Shown here in pieces: positions 46,250 to 57,623 of a DNA stretch of 64,000 nucleotides. Both the position numbers and the translations under genes were made by a program. The stretch covers positions 87,097,534 to 87,161,533 of the forward strand of contig CM053271.1 in NCBI GenBank assembly GCA_028583415.1, read 5' to 3'. Under the pieces are notes generated by a model, which saw only the letters and a program-made list of their open reading frames with translations, did not search any database and was not told the DNA's origin. The DNA comes from Protea cynaroides. Taxonomy: Eukaryota; Streptophyta; Magnoliopsida; Proteales; Proteaceae. The number at the start of each line of letters is the position of its first letter. The first letter of the stretch is position 1.

Positions 46250-48937
46250 TGGTTTTATCTGCTAGCTAGCGTATCTGGTTTAATAGTTGCATTATGCAGA
46301 GATTAGCAATGATTTCTGCATTTGAATAAGGATTACACCTTCAATTTGTTTTTTTTTTTTTTTTTTTCCTTCGGAGTTTGAATAAGTTGAAGCATTTTCC
46401 TTGAATTAAATTTTAAGCTTCCTTACAATGCTTGGATTTATAAACTAATTCAAGTAGCAATTGTGACAAACTTTATAGAATACTGGATTTATTTTTTAAA
46501 GGTCAAATTGGAACTAGAAATGTTAATGGAGATGATGCGTCCACAATGCTACCATAAATACCAGTGTTCAAGTACTCAGAATCAGGATCAGGATCGGCCT
46601 GGAATCGGTCCTCTTTAACTTGCCAGAAACATCCCAATCTAGCCAATACCCTTTCCTGCGATTCAATCCATGCACTAAAACTCTATTTGAGGCTATCGAA
46701 TCACATCATCATGTGATTCAATGACAAGTACTTTAATACCATACATAATTTTTTTTTTTTGGTAAAATACCATACATTATAAATATTATTCCAAGCTACA
46801 ATTGTCGTGGATGGGATGGGCTTGCGTTTTAGGCTTAGATCCATACTCATTTAGATTTACTGCCTCTAATACCTTGTAATTATTATGGTTGGTGTAATTA
46901 ATGGTTGTTTACCATCATTATCATTATAAGTAGGCAAATTATTACAGGGTCTGTATTTTTTCAAATTTCACTTGTGTTGATGATGTCTCTAATCTGACCA
47001 TTCTATAGAGAGAGTATGGTTTAGATTAGTCACATATCAAATTTCAAAGTGTAATTCAATTAAATACTCTCCTTTTTGTATTTGTATATGCATCCTATAT
47101 ATATATATATATATCCATGCATGTGTATTGGTATTCTATACATTATTGTGAACTTTATCAACTCTGAAGAAGATTATACAGTTTAGAGTAAAAGAAAATC
47201 ATAAAAATGAATGGTTCTGATTTGCCTTGGGATTTTTGGTAACATCACATTCCATTATTACAACACAATTAATTATTAGAATGACAAAATGTTTGTGATA
47301 TGCATACTTATTTGTGCTATGTGAAAAGATGATGGATGTGACAATTCTAACCATTGGATATCTAGACAATAATTTGGATTATTCATTTGTCATTTAACAT
47401 CAAATTCTATTTTCTATCTCATGTAGGTCTAGGCAGCCTTTTTTTTCTTTTTTTCTTTTTTTCTTTTTTTTGTAGGTATGCTTCAGGGAGTTCTCATGGC
47501 CTCTTTGAGGTGTTTCTTTACCAACTAAGCTAACCTTTGGGTTACCCTTTTTTGTCTGTTCACAATTTCCGTTGTCTTAAGACTTGTCAATGTTTTGTTT
47601 TTGCCACTCAACAAACTCCATTTGAGCTAAAACTTGCAAGCAAATCTATTTGTCCACAAAATTTGGAAGTTGCCCCATGGAAAATATTGTGTTATCTTCT
47701 CACCTTAATATACAATGGAAACTATTAATATGTACTTATAAAAGTTGTTGCTTTTAGACTTGAAAGCTTAAGCTAGGTTAAACAAATGGGTTTCTTTTTT
47801 CTTTTTTCTTTTTTTTTTTTTTGACATTTCTTAAGTTTCCATCTTAAAAGTTCGAACCGGTAAATGTAAGGCTGCTCAAGTTTATAAGGCACCTAAGGTT
47901 TCGGAATTAACCAATGTGAGATTATTACCAATATTCCCCTCATGCGTTGACCCTCTTTTGGGTGATAGTACATGTGGCATGTGATCACTCTTGTGGGTGA
48001 TCCTAAAGAGAGAACCTGTCTTTGATACCATGTTAAGTTTTCATCTCACAAGTGGAGGGACTCTCAAGTATATAAAACACTCATGATTCCAAACTTATCT
48101 AATGTGCGATTATTTCTAAGAAACACCAACCCGATGTCGAAGCCCATTGACACCGCAGGCCCTTATTTTGGAAGTTATCATAATACATCCCCTATACGAG
48201 ACCCAATGCACCCCCTAAAAGAAATCGGCATCAAAGGCCTTTGACACAAGCTGGTATCTAAGGAGCCAGACCTTAAACAGATAGCCAAATACACCAGTGT
48301 CTTAGGTATGACATATCTAACGTAAAATATGTGTGAACTTACCCCAAAAAAAATTGTAAAAACATTGTAAACGTGATCTTGACCTGGTTTTGTCAAACCC
48401 ACATATTGTCCTCCACGCTTCTTTGACGTGCCAAGGATGTTCCCGCCTTTTAGAATATAATTGAAGAAAACAAGAAGAAAAAGTCCATGGAAGTAATGTT
48501 GAAATTAATCGTCCGAATGAATGAAGAAATAATTCATAGTTAAATGGCATAACAAATGGATAAATATTAAATTCTGGATTTTCTTTTCCTATTCAAAATT
48601 CTAATGTTGTATGTAGGGTGAACCTATCGATGTAAACCATGGGTTTAGTGTGGATGTTGTTTGGAAGGGTACCAGCTTTGATCGGATACACACTTTTTTT
48701 TATTTATGAAAAACCGATTAATAACTGATACGTTAAGCCGTTTATAAATCACAAGCAAAACAGATTAATGAAAAACCATTTAAAAACCAGTAGATTGAAA
48801 CCGATTACTAATCGGTTTCTGATTTCAATTTTGACACCGTTTAGTTAATCAGTTCGGTTCTGATTTTATCCTCTTATACACCACACCAGACCGGACCAGA
48901 CCGGACCGTTAAACTGATTATAAACTGTTTAACACCC
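46250..48937. other. eS26 3' flank and intergenic repeats, no gene seen
   Basis: The 3' UTR probably ends within about 150 bp (AATAAGGATT at 46325; poly-T at 46350-46367). Beyond it are a short (TA)n run (47097-47113) and TTTTTCTTTTT runs (47440-47472, 47800-47822). A repeat-like segment (47830-48175) contains 'AAGTTTCCATCTTA' and 'AAGTTTTCATCTCA' twice. At about 48690-48935 is AT-rich DNA of 'ACCGATTA', 'AACCGTTT' and 'CCGGACCAGACCGGACC' words that resembles a MITE end. No coding sequence is supported. Confidence 0.6.
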
Positions 48938-51114
48938 TTAGGGATGAGGAGGGGACTTTAAGAGAAGCAGATGAAGAAGGTCCAGGAAAGGCCATTGAAT
49001 GATATTCCTCAAAAGCAGATTCCGCTCGTTGAACAACTTCCATGGGACTCCAAACTTTCTTGCCAAAGGTCTAGTCATTTCGAGTAATCCAAGTATACCA
49101 ACATATGAAAGTGGCCAACAAAATGCCTTAGAAGCAATAAGCTTTGAATCCTTAAAAATAGCACTCCAGCTTTGAAACCATTGATAAACTTTGAAATCAT
49201 CATCACTGGGAAGTAGGAACCATGAAAGAGAGAGAAGAGTCGAACCAAACAGCTCGTGCAAATGGGCAGGTAAGGAGAATATGATCTATAAACTCAGGAG
49301 CATAAACACAATATCGACAACATGAAATAAAGTGAAGATTGTGCCGAGCAAGGCCCTACCCAGATGTCATTCCTTGAGCGCAGGCCTTCTAAAGAAAGGA
49401 TTTAATTTTTGAAAGTGTCTTGGAGTGCCAAATTCTCTTCCAAGATTCCTTAAGAACAAGCTGCCATTGACTAACTCTAGACAAGGAAGGGCGGAGGAAG
49501 GAAAAAATACCGTTCTTTGAGCCATTCTAAATCAAATAATCATCTTTAGGAAATAAACTCAAATGAATTTTCAGAATAACATCAATTCAGGATAAAAACA
49601 TAAATTCATTATATCCCTGTTTCAAAATCGATTACCATGATCAATGAGATCACTAACTATCAAAAGGGGGCATCCCACCTATTTTGGTGCTTGATTTTAA
49701 GCTCTGGATTACTTGGAATCAATTTATCCTCCCAAATCTTGATGTTGGTTCTTCTTTCCATATGTCACAATAGACCATCCAAAAGAACTTGCTACCCTTC
49801 CAAAATGCTCCTCCAAGCACAAGAAGGATGATTGCCAAGTTTAACTGAAAGAAAATCAATGTGAGGATAATAAATAGATTTCAAAATTCTTACACAATTA
49901 GAATTAGGATTTTTCCATATATGTCATGCTAATCTGGCATGAAGAGCTTTATTGTGAAGAAAAGGATCACAAAGATCCAACCCAACTCTCTCTTTTGATT
50001 TGCACAACTTATCCCTTGAAATCCAATGTATACCACTATCCTTACCCCCACTACTCCAAAAAAAGTTTGCAGCAGCTTTCTTCAAAGTCTCATGATGAGA
50101 ATTTGGGAGTTTAAAATGGGATGCTACATAATTTGATATAGAAAGGAAAACTGATTTAAGAAGAACCTCCTTCCCAGATGGAGATGGTAAATCTGCCTTC
50201 TATCCTTTCATTTGTTAATAAATTTATCCAAAATATTCTTGAAACAATGTTTTCTGGAAAGACCAAATTCAGATGGAAGGCCCAAATATTTGGTTGGACC
50301 ATCACCATAGGGCAATTTTAGGATTCTAGAAAACCATCTCTTGAACTTGGCTAGAGTGTTTGGACTAAATGTGATGGAAGATTTTTGAAATTAATGCACC
50401 GACTTGAAGCAAAACAGTATTTATCCAAGCAGTCCTTAAGAGAAGAGATTTGCCGAAGGCTAACTTGAGAAAATAGCAAACAATCATCGACAAAAAGTAA
50501 ATAAGTTAAAGGAGGGGACAATTTACGAAATTGAATGCTTGAGACCAATCCCCTATTCAAAGCATTTTGAATGGTGGATGACATCACTTGAGCACACAAA
50601 TTAAATAATGTAGGTGGGAGAGGATTACCTTGCCTAATGCCTCAAGAATGATTAATCATACCCCGCTCAGCTCCATTGATGATGAGAGTATAGGAGACAG
50701 TCTTTATCAACTGCATAACAAGAAAAACCCACTTGACTGTAAATCCAAACTTTAGAAGGGATGCTTCAATAAACTTCCATTCCAACCTTTCATATGTTTT
50801 TTACTTATCTATCTTGATGGCCATATAATTAATTTTCCATTTCTTCTTTTTCTTGATAAACATTATTTAAAATAGATCTATTTGGTATGAAAGCCAATTG
50901 TGATGGAGAAATAATATTCTCAAGAAAAGGTTTCAGTCTAGTCACCATGATTTTGGAGATAAGTTTGACACAAACTCCACAAAGATTAATTGAGTGAAAT
51001 TGATCCATAGTCTCCGGATTGGGAACTTTTAGGATGAGGCAAATATAAGTCTGATTAAATTCCTTGGGAAGATAGCCTCCATTGAAATGAATGAATCTAA
51101 TGATGTCCACCTTA

Positions 51115-52174
51115 GGGGGTGTTTGGTAACACTCCAGAAGTTGGATTCTGACTTCTGGAGCATAAATGGAGTAGAAGCCTGTTTGGTAACCTGGTTCGGA
51201 CTTCTGGAGAATCCATGAGTGAACCGGCTCCAAATGAACTCTAGAATCCAATTTTTGGGAGCATCAAATAGATGCTTTTCGACTTAGAGCACAATTTTAG
51301 GAGTAAAAATCACCCCACACCACTACTACCACCAACTACCACTACCACCACCACAACCCACCAGCCACCAACCACCACCCACCACCCACCACCCTCCACC
51401 ACCCATTACCGCCACCACCACCACCACCACCACACTGCCACCACCCACCGCCACCACTACCCACCACCACCACCACCATCCTCAATCACCACCCACCGCC
51501 ACCTACCATCGCCACCACCAGCAGCCACCGATCACCAACCACCGCCACCAATTACCGCCACCACCACCTACCACCACCATCAACTATCACCCACCACCAC
51601 AGCCACCACCACCACCCCCCGTCACCATCACCACCAACCACCCACCACCGCCACCACCATCCACTACCACCCACTGCCACCTACTATCGCCACCACCACC
51701 AGCCACCAACCACCACCACCACCACCACCACCCACCACCACCAACTATCACCCACCACCACCCCCGTCGCCACCACCACCAACCACCCACCACGGCCACC
51801 ACCATCACCACCAACCACCGCCACCTACCATCGCCACCACTACCAGCCACCAACCACTGCCACCACCACCCACCACCTCCACCAACTATCACCCACCACC
51901 GCCACCACCATCCATTACCACCCACTACCACCGCCACCACCCTCCACCACCACCACCCACCCACTGCCACCCTTCACAACCACCGTCACCAACCATCACC
52001 ATTCACTACTAGTGCCACCATCTACCACCCACCAACACCATTTTGGAGTTCATGACCAAATTAGGTTAACAAACATGTTTCTACTCCCATATACTCCTGA
52101 ATCCTTTTGAAGTTGGAGTAGAAATTTGAACCAGAAGTAAGAATCCCAGAGTTGAAGTTTTAACAAATAGCCCC
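51115..52174. mobile_element. Tourist-like element carrying a long ACC-rich repeat
   Basis: TTA flanks both sides (51112-51114 and 52175-52177). The ends are GGGGGTGTTTGGTAAC and, inward from the right, GGGGCTATTTGTTAAAAC. Removing it restores the LINE sequence (CCACC-TTA-GTGGTG). Sub-terminal sequences are also inverted (ACTTCTGGAG with CTCCTGAATCC-like words; 'GGAGTAGAA' on both sides). Most of the interior (51310-52030) is a CCACCA/CCACYA low-complexity run. No transposase is present. Confidence 0.75.
51310..52030. repeat. CCACCA-type low-complexity repeat (about 700 bp)
   Basis: It is almost entirely CCA, CCACC and ACC words with T substitutions, forming higher-order repeats such as 'CACCAACTATCACCCACCACC' several times. 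The 246-codon plus frame and 127-codon minus frame are P/T/H- and W/G/V-rich repeat artefacts. Confidence 0.95.
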
Positions 52175-52330
52175 TTAGTGGTGTCCCAAATTTCTGGAAA
52201 AAACATGGGGGGAAGAGGGGGGAAACCTTCCAGACTAGGAGATTTTGGGGAGCCTTTGTTTTTAGTAGTTGATGGATTTCTTCCATATCAGGAATCTTGC
52301 TAAGAATCTCATTCAACGAGGGAGGGACTA

Positions 52331-53140
52331 TTGGCTAAATATAACTAAACCCAGCTAGAGTTTCAAGCAAGGGGTCCTAGCTAAATCATGATGCTTTGGA
52401 TGAATGGGTGATTTTTCCCCAACGTCTAAGTTCGCGTCTACATTCATTAATGGGCAGGCGGCTTTTTGGGTCATCACTAGAAGCGACCCTAAAAAGATGC
52501 AACCCCACACTTATCTTTGGAAAGATGCCAAACAATTTTTTTTTCCTTTTCGTGACGTTCAGATGAAAGACATGTCTTAACAAGCTAATGTTCAGATGCT
52601 AAATCAGTTGTGACCATGTCTAGGCCTAAACCCTCTAAGTTTGTAGACAAGCACGATGACAAAGGTCCAAAGGGACTGATAAGAAATTGTCCAATGAGTC
52701 TGCCATTGGGAGAATGTTTGATTTTTTTTATGTAAAACGGCCTATCTCCACTAGGTGATGCCATTTTATTGGCTAGCAACAAAGGACTAAGGAATTCTTG
52801 GATGTCGTCAAAATGATGAGCGACATATAGAAATACTAGTCGGATCTATTGAACCATCATTTATGCATAAAAAAGACAGCGTGTTCGCAAGAGACAACGT
52901 CATAATGTTTAGCGATGTTTGAAGGAAGGGCATGTAATGTAGACTATGCAGATGGCCTTCAGATTTATGGACAGGAGAGAGAGTCTGTAATCGATAAGAA
53001 ATTATCCTCTGATGATGACTAGGTGACGAAACCACCCCCTATAAGGGTGAGATGTAGCGACCAATATCAAAAATCCGACCCAATATACAATGTAAAGCAC
53101 AACAAATGATCAGGTCTTCAATCAGGCTCTAAGAGATAAT
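52331..53140. other. Unassigned, no gene seen
   Basis: Minus-strand frames of 65-75 codons (52386-52583, 52585-52782, 52808-53035) show no motif I recognise. They may be the upstream part of the LINE or an older insertion. Confidence 0.5.
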
Positions 53141-53149
53141 GTCCATATG

Positions 53150-53570
53150 CCACTGCACGAGAACTAAACCAGTTTTTCTGCTAAGCTTCGAAGGAGATTG
53201 CCACATGTAGGGATACCAATAATCAAACCGACTCATCATCAGGATTCCATAGAAGTTACATCATGTTTTATTATGCCATAACTGAACTCGTCTGCCATCA
53301 GGGTTCCAAAGAAATTGCCCCATGTTTATACCCTATAATCAAACTTATCCATCACTAAGATTCAGAAATTGCCCCATGTTTTTGTACCATAATTGAACTT
53401 GTTTTCTTATCACAGTCTTAAAGAAACCACCCCGTATTTCTACTGCGTCGTGGCATGAACTTATCCATCATCAAGATTCCAAAGGAGTTACCACATGTCG
53501 TATTGCCCCGTGACCATTTTCATCCATCATTAAGGTTCCAAAGGAGAATGCCAACCAACATCATTATTTT
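53150..53570. repeat. Diverged tandem repeat, about 57-65 bp units, six or more copies
   Basis: Units share 'TCATCAxGRTTCCAAAGRARTTRCCxCATGT' followed by a variable 'ATAAT(C/T)AAACTTATCC' segment. The units differ by 20-35 percent by eye, so the array is old. Confidence 0.8.
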
Positions 53571-54758
53571 TGCATAGATTCTTCTTTCTTCCTTTTTTTT
53601 TTTTTTTTTTTGAGCTCATTTTTTACTTGAGGTTAATTTGTAAGACACTTCATGTTTGCATCTATTGTGCACTTATAGGGTACTTGATCATCACTTGGGT
53701 TGTGGTAAACTTGACGATGCCTTGTGTGTAGACCCCTTTTGTGAAACTGGTAAAATCACTTGTATGCATCTGCATATGCTCATTGCTTTCGAGAAACATC
53801 TCATAAAACTCTTTCTATAGATCAAACAAATGGAGTGGCCTCTTGATTATTGACTGATGTGGCATCTTGTATTTATGAGAGTGCTTTCATGTCTTCAACT
53901 CAATCATCTGTAGCTTTCACATGTGTGTTGAACTTTCATTTCTCCAAAGGCCAACTGGCGTAGAAGTTCAGGGTGTGGTTCATTATCTCAATCGTCATCA
54001 AAATCAAAATTAGCAGCGAACATGTAAAAGGAAGAGATCAGACTAGGAAGGAATGGATTAAAAGTAATAAAAGCATTGCAGTTGAAGTCCTAAATGGGAT
54101 GATCTTTGTTCATTTTTCTGAGCATTTTGGACTGGACATGTTTACAAATATATCGGACTCGGGCCCAGACATAGACAACCTATCAGACACGGAAGTTGAG
54201 ACAAAGAACTCGTCAAAGTAACTCCAATTGGATGCAATGCCATTGGTGCCAACTTAAGATTAATTGTGGAACCAAATCTCTGTTCAAGCTTTCTCTAGTA
54301 AGACTTATCATGCCTACCTATCATTATGTATTTGACACTTACCATCTTGATCTATACTTTAGTTTTGAGTTCGATAGCATTTTGATCCTGTGAGGACCAA
54401 GGAAATCATTTGAAAATTTGTTATCCTCATTTTTAAATTTGAATTTACATGTAGTTAAAGTTGTCTACCTTCATTACACTCAAACTGGGATCTAGAAAGT
54501 TCTCACCTTCAGATCACATTCACTCATGTCAGTAGAGGGTAAGAAGACTGGAGTCGCAACCTAGATAAGGTCTAGGACCTATAAATGTTGTCCCTCTTTG
54601 GAGGGACTCTAATGATTCACGTAATGGAATGGCTATCTCGTCTCACCAAAGGCGGGTAAGAGCCGAATTACGAGTTGGGAAGTTGTTAGGTATCCAACTC
54701 ATCCGATTGAACCGGTCTCCTTAAATCCTATCCTTTCCTACAGTTTATGAACACTTGG
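53571..54758. other. Unassigned, no gene seen
   Basis: A frame at 53973-54221 (82 codons, acidic C-terminus) and one at 54196-54393 have no recognisable domain. The stretch at 54480-54750 (AGTCGCAACCTAGATAAGGTCTAGGACC...GGGCGGGTAAGAGCC-like) resembles non-coding retrotransposon DNA. A poly-T run lies at 53589-53612. Confidence 0.5.
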
Positions 54759-57102
54759 TGTCACACCCCAATTCTGATCCAACCAGAATGGTGTGAGTGA
54801 ACCACCACTGAACCAATGGTTCACACCATGATCTCGAATAGGCCGTGTCCATTCATACAAACCATTACACATAACCACAATCAGAATATAAATAATACAG
54901 TGAAAGTCTTAAAATAAATGAACTGAGAATCTATGGATAAATTTAAATAAAATATCCAATTATCCGAATTCAAACCTATAATATAATATTCTTACATCCA
55001 TTTAGTCTAACCGAAAATAACTAAAAATAAATAAATAAAACCAATCAAAGGTACACGTAGAAAGGGCACTCGCATGAAGCGTCATGCTCGTCCTCTCCTG
55101 CCTGCACATCCAACGCAGCAACACCATCATACGCCGGAGCGTTCATATAATCATCCACCGTGTAACCTGCATCAACATCTAAAAACATGTATATATACAA
55201 AGGGTGAGCTCACAACTTAGCTCAGTAAGACAATCAGACAGTTTCACAATATTATGCATGAGTAACAATCATTTTATATTGTGGTCTAATTTTAAGTTTG
55301 CAATGTGCTATAGAAAGGTTTGGTGGCCCCCGCACCTCTATACACGAGTGTGTGGCACCTCATGGATCACACCCCCATTGGCCCACATGCACCCATCATG
55401 GAATAGAGATAGAGCTAAGATACCCCCGTACCTCCCCTGATGCTCTACCCATACCAAGTACCTAAGCCCCCTAACGGCCGGGGCTCGCAAACCGGGCTCG
55501 TAACTAACCAATCCTATATGTCATCAATGTATGCTCTATCCCAAGACAACCGTCTACGACATAGAGATAGAGCTAAGGCATTCCCACACCTCCCCTGATG
55601 CCCTATCCGCAACTAACCCACTAGGATAGAAACATAACGCCGGTAGACCCTATCCCAACATAACTCCCTACGGTATGGAGATAAAGCTAAAACATCGTGG
55701 ACAAGCCGGCCGACTCGAGACCATAGTGCCACATAACCATGGTCAGGCCAACATCAATATCGGAGACCACCGTACCACGACCTTCCCCTGATGCCCCACC
55801 CGTACCAAGCATGTTAAGATAGAATACTACAAAAGGTGCTAGTGTGAGGAGCGATCCCATGCCCATATCCCACTCCGCACACTAACGAAAACAATTACAT
55901 GCTTAACAATCACATCCTATCAATGCATGAACAATAATAATAACTGAAAGTAAAGGATGACATGTGAATATGCACAAACATCACATCATATATATTCGGT
56001 GTTAATAACAAAGATTTACTTGTCCATTAACTATTAGGTTTAGGTCGATTCCCTTACATGACGCTCGTTTGATAGCTTGCTCCACGTCGCAAGATGCAAA
56101 CGTGAAAGTCACAAAATCCTACAATATTATTAGGGTTTCATTAGAATATTTTTCTTAGGGTTTCATGTTGGTCGAAAACCAACAAAGTTACAAAATACTC
56201 ACGAGAATGACCGGTGGCATGTACCGGTCGCAGCTGAGAAAGATCGCGACCGTATGGTCAGCCTCCCCACAGCCAGCCTCCGGGATACCGGTGGCAACAT
56301 ACCCGTCGCACTGTGTGCAATCGGTATAGTCGACCGGTATGTCTCTGGAAGACCATATATGGGTTTTTCGACTACCGTCGATCATCCTTCATGAATTTTC
56401 AAGGTTTCTCCTATCCATTCTAAGTCTAATCTTTGAGTTAGAGTTATCCCCAACTCATTCGAGTCTAGTTTCGATGAATATCATCTCGGAACTCGAATCT
56501 AAGGTTTGATGGCAACTTAGGGTTTTAAGGTCCAGTTAGGGTTTTAGATCAATACCTACTTCGCAAGGTATTGATCCACCCATACAGCTATTCTAGAGTC
56601 ATAGGGTAAGAAGAGTGGTTAAAACACTTACCATTGACTGGCGTAACGTGAGCGTCGACGAACGGTAATGGCGACACCTCTTTTTTCTTCCTAGCTCCCT
56701 CTCCTTTCCAACCTCCTTCTCTTCTCTAGAGTTTGTGAGAGACAATGGAAAGGATTTGAGGAGGTTTAAGGGTGTATTTATAGGCTAGAATTAGGGTTTA
56801 GTAACCCTATTAGGATTAGGAAAGTCTTAGATTTGAAATTAGGTAAGTGGGACCCTCAGAAGTCAATTTTCGGATCTCCACACTCAGCTGCGCAGAGTTG
56901 ACCGGTCGACCAGTACCATCGACCGGTACCAAGACCGGTACCATCGACCGGTCAACATAAAATGATGATTATTTGACCGTCTTTGATCCGATTTCGTACC
57001 TGTTTGTCATCCGCTCGTCCCGTCTGGCCCGGTGATGATCAAAAGACCTGCTATGACACAAAACCAAGGTTTAGACCGGATTTACGGAGTGCGGGTCTTA
57101 CA
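54759..57102 (-). repeat. B-type LTR 'H', minus orientation, no matching TSD
   Basis: 2344 bp, TGTCACACCCCAATTCTG...GCGGGTCTTACA. It contains a conserved exon (55045-55166), an intron-like region (55167-56057), ACCGGT-type clusters (56200-56350 and 56885-56960) and TATAAATA on the minus strand (about 56774-56781). The flanking pentamers are CTTGG and GTACC, which do not match, so it is not a simple solo LTR. It could be one LTR of a rearranged element. Confidence 0.88.
55045..55166 (-). CDS. Conserved exon-like small ORF in LTR 'H'
   Basis: After TTTTAGATGTTGATGCAG (minus strand) the frame reads (G)YTVDDYMNAPAYDGVAALD..., then EDEHDASCECPFYVYL and a TGA at 55045-55047. It has the same codon count as in C, E and G. 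The H and C frames share EDEHDASCEC although the surrounding intron is strongly diverged. This is the best-preserved copy, with donor (CAT|GTAAGGG), acceptor, frame and stop. The product is unknown; the acidic, Cys-x-Cys-ended peptide matches no family I know. Confidence 0.45.
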
Positions 57103-57521
57103 GTACCTCTTTACCCAAAGCCATTCACCTCCCAAAATGGATTCTCTCCCTGTTCTGACCTTGGATATTGGGCCAAGAACTCCTCATATCTCTCCATTTA
57201 TCGTTTGATCTCTTTTGCTTAAACTGGGACGATGATGATAGTAATGCCTTATTTGTGACCTCATGATGTCTAAAATTAATCTCCCTATTGGTATTCTAAA
57301 TATCACTTCCCATTTCACAAGTTGTGAAATTTTTCTTCTCACCTCTTTTGACAAAAAGTCTATGTGGAGTTTTCTTGTCCTTTCTAGCTTCCAAGGTTTT
57401 TTATTCAATGCACTTGGTGCATTGATTGATGCTACTTATCAAATGGAATTAGTTTTGAAATGTACAACATTGACAAACTTGTAAAAGAGATACTTTTTTC
57501 TTCGATAATAAGTTGAGAAAA
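57103..57521. other. Unassigned, no gene seen
   Basis: Short frames on both strands (for example 57263-57484, plus strand) have no motif I recognise. Possibly the internal remnant of a retrotransposon next to LTR H. Confidence 0.45.
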
Positions 57522-57614
57522 TGATGCAGCTAGGATCCTATGGAGGATCAAACCGAGCCAACTCTCGTGTCAACCCATTAGAATATTTATGTTTTTTAAT
57601 CTTTGGGTTGATCT

Positions 57615-57623
57615 TATAATTTA
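57615..57623. repeat. 9-bp target-site duplication TATAATTTA (left copy)
   Basis: An exact copy is at 59452-59460, after the right terminal inverted repeat. Confidence 0.95.

Larger units (their letters stand above)
48938..52330 (-). pseudogene. Decayed LINE (non-LTR retrotransposon), minus strand, split by a Tourist-like element
   Basis: Transcription order is high to low. The N-terminal side of the reverse transcriptase is at 52190-52316 (NEILSKIPDMEEI...FFQKFG). After the inserted element it resumes with VDIIRFIHFNGGYLPKEFNQTYICLILKVPNPETMDQF, then NLCGVCVKLISKIMVTRLKP and ISPSQLAFIPNRSI (50829-51110). Next comes the catalytic region with LLFVDDCLLF (about 50470-50500; YADD/FADD in active LINEs), and a C-terminal W-rich, zf-RVT-like part (48938-49261). 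Many stops and shifts are present. These blocks are typical of plant L1-type LINEs. The 5' endonuclease was not found. Confidence 0.85.

Noticed and set aside
51272..52012. 246-codon Pro/Thr/His frame and 127-codon Trp/Gly frame
   Set aside because: Products of the CCACCA repeat on the two strands, inside a Tourist-like element.
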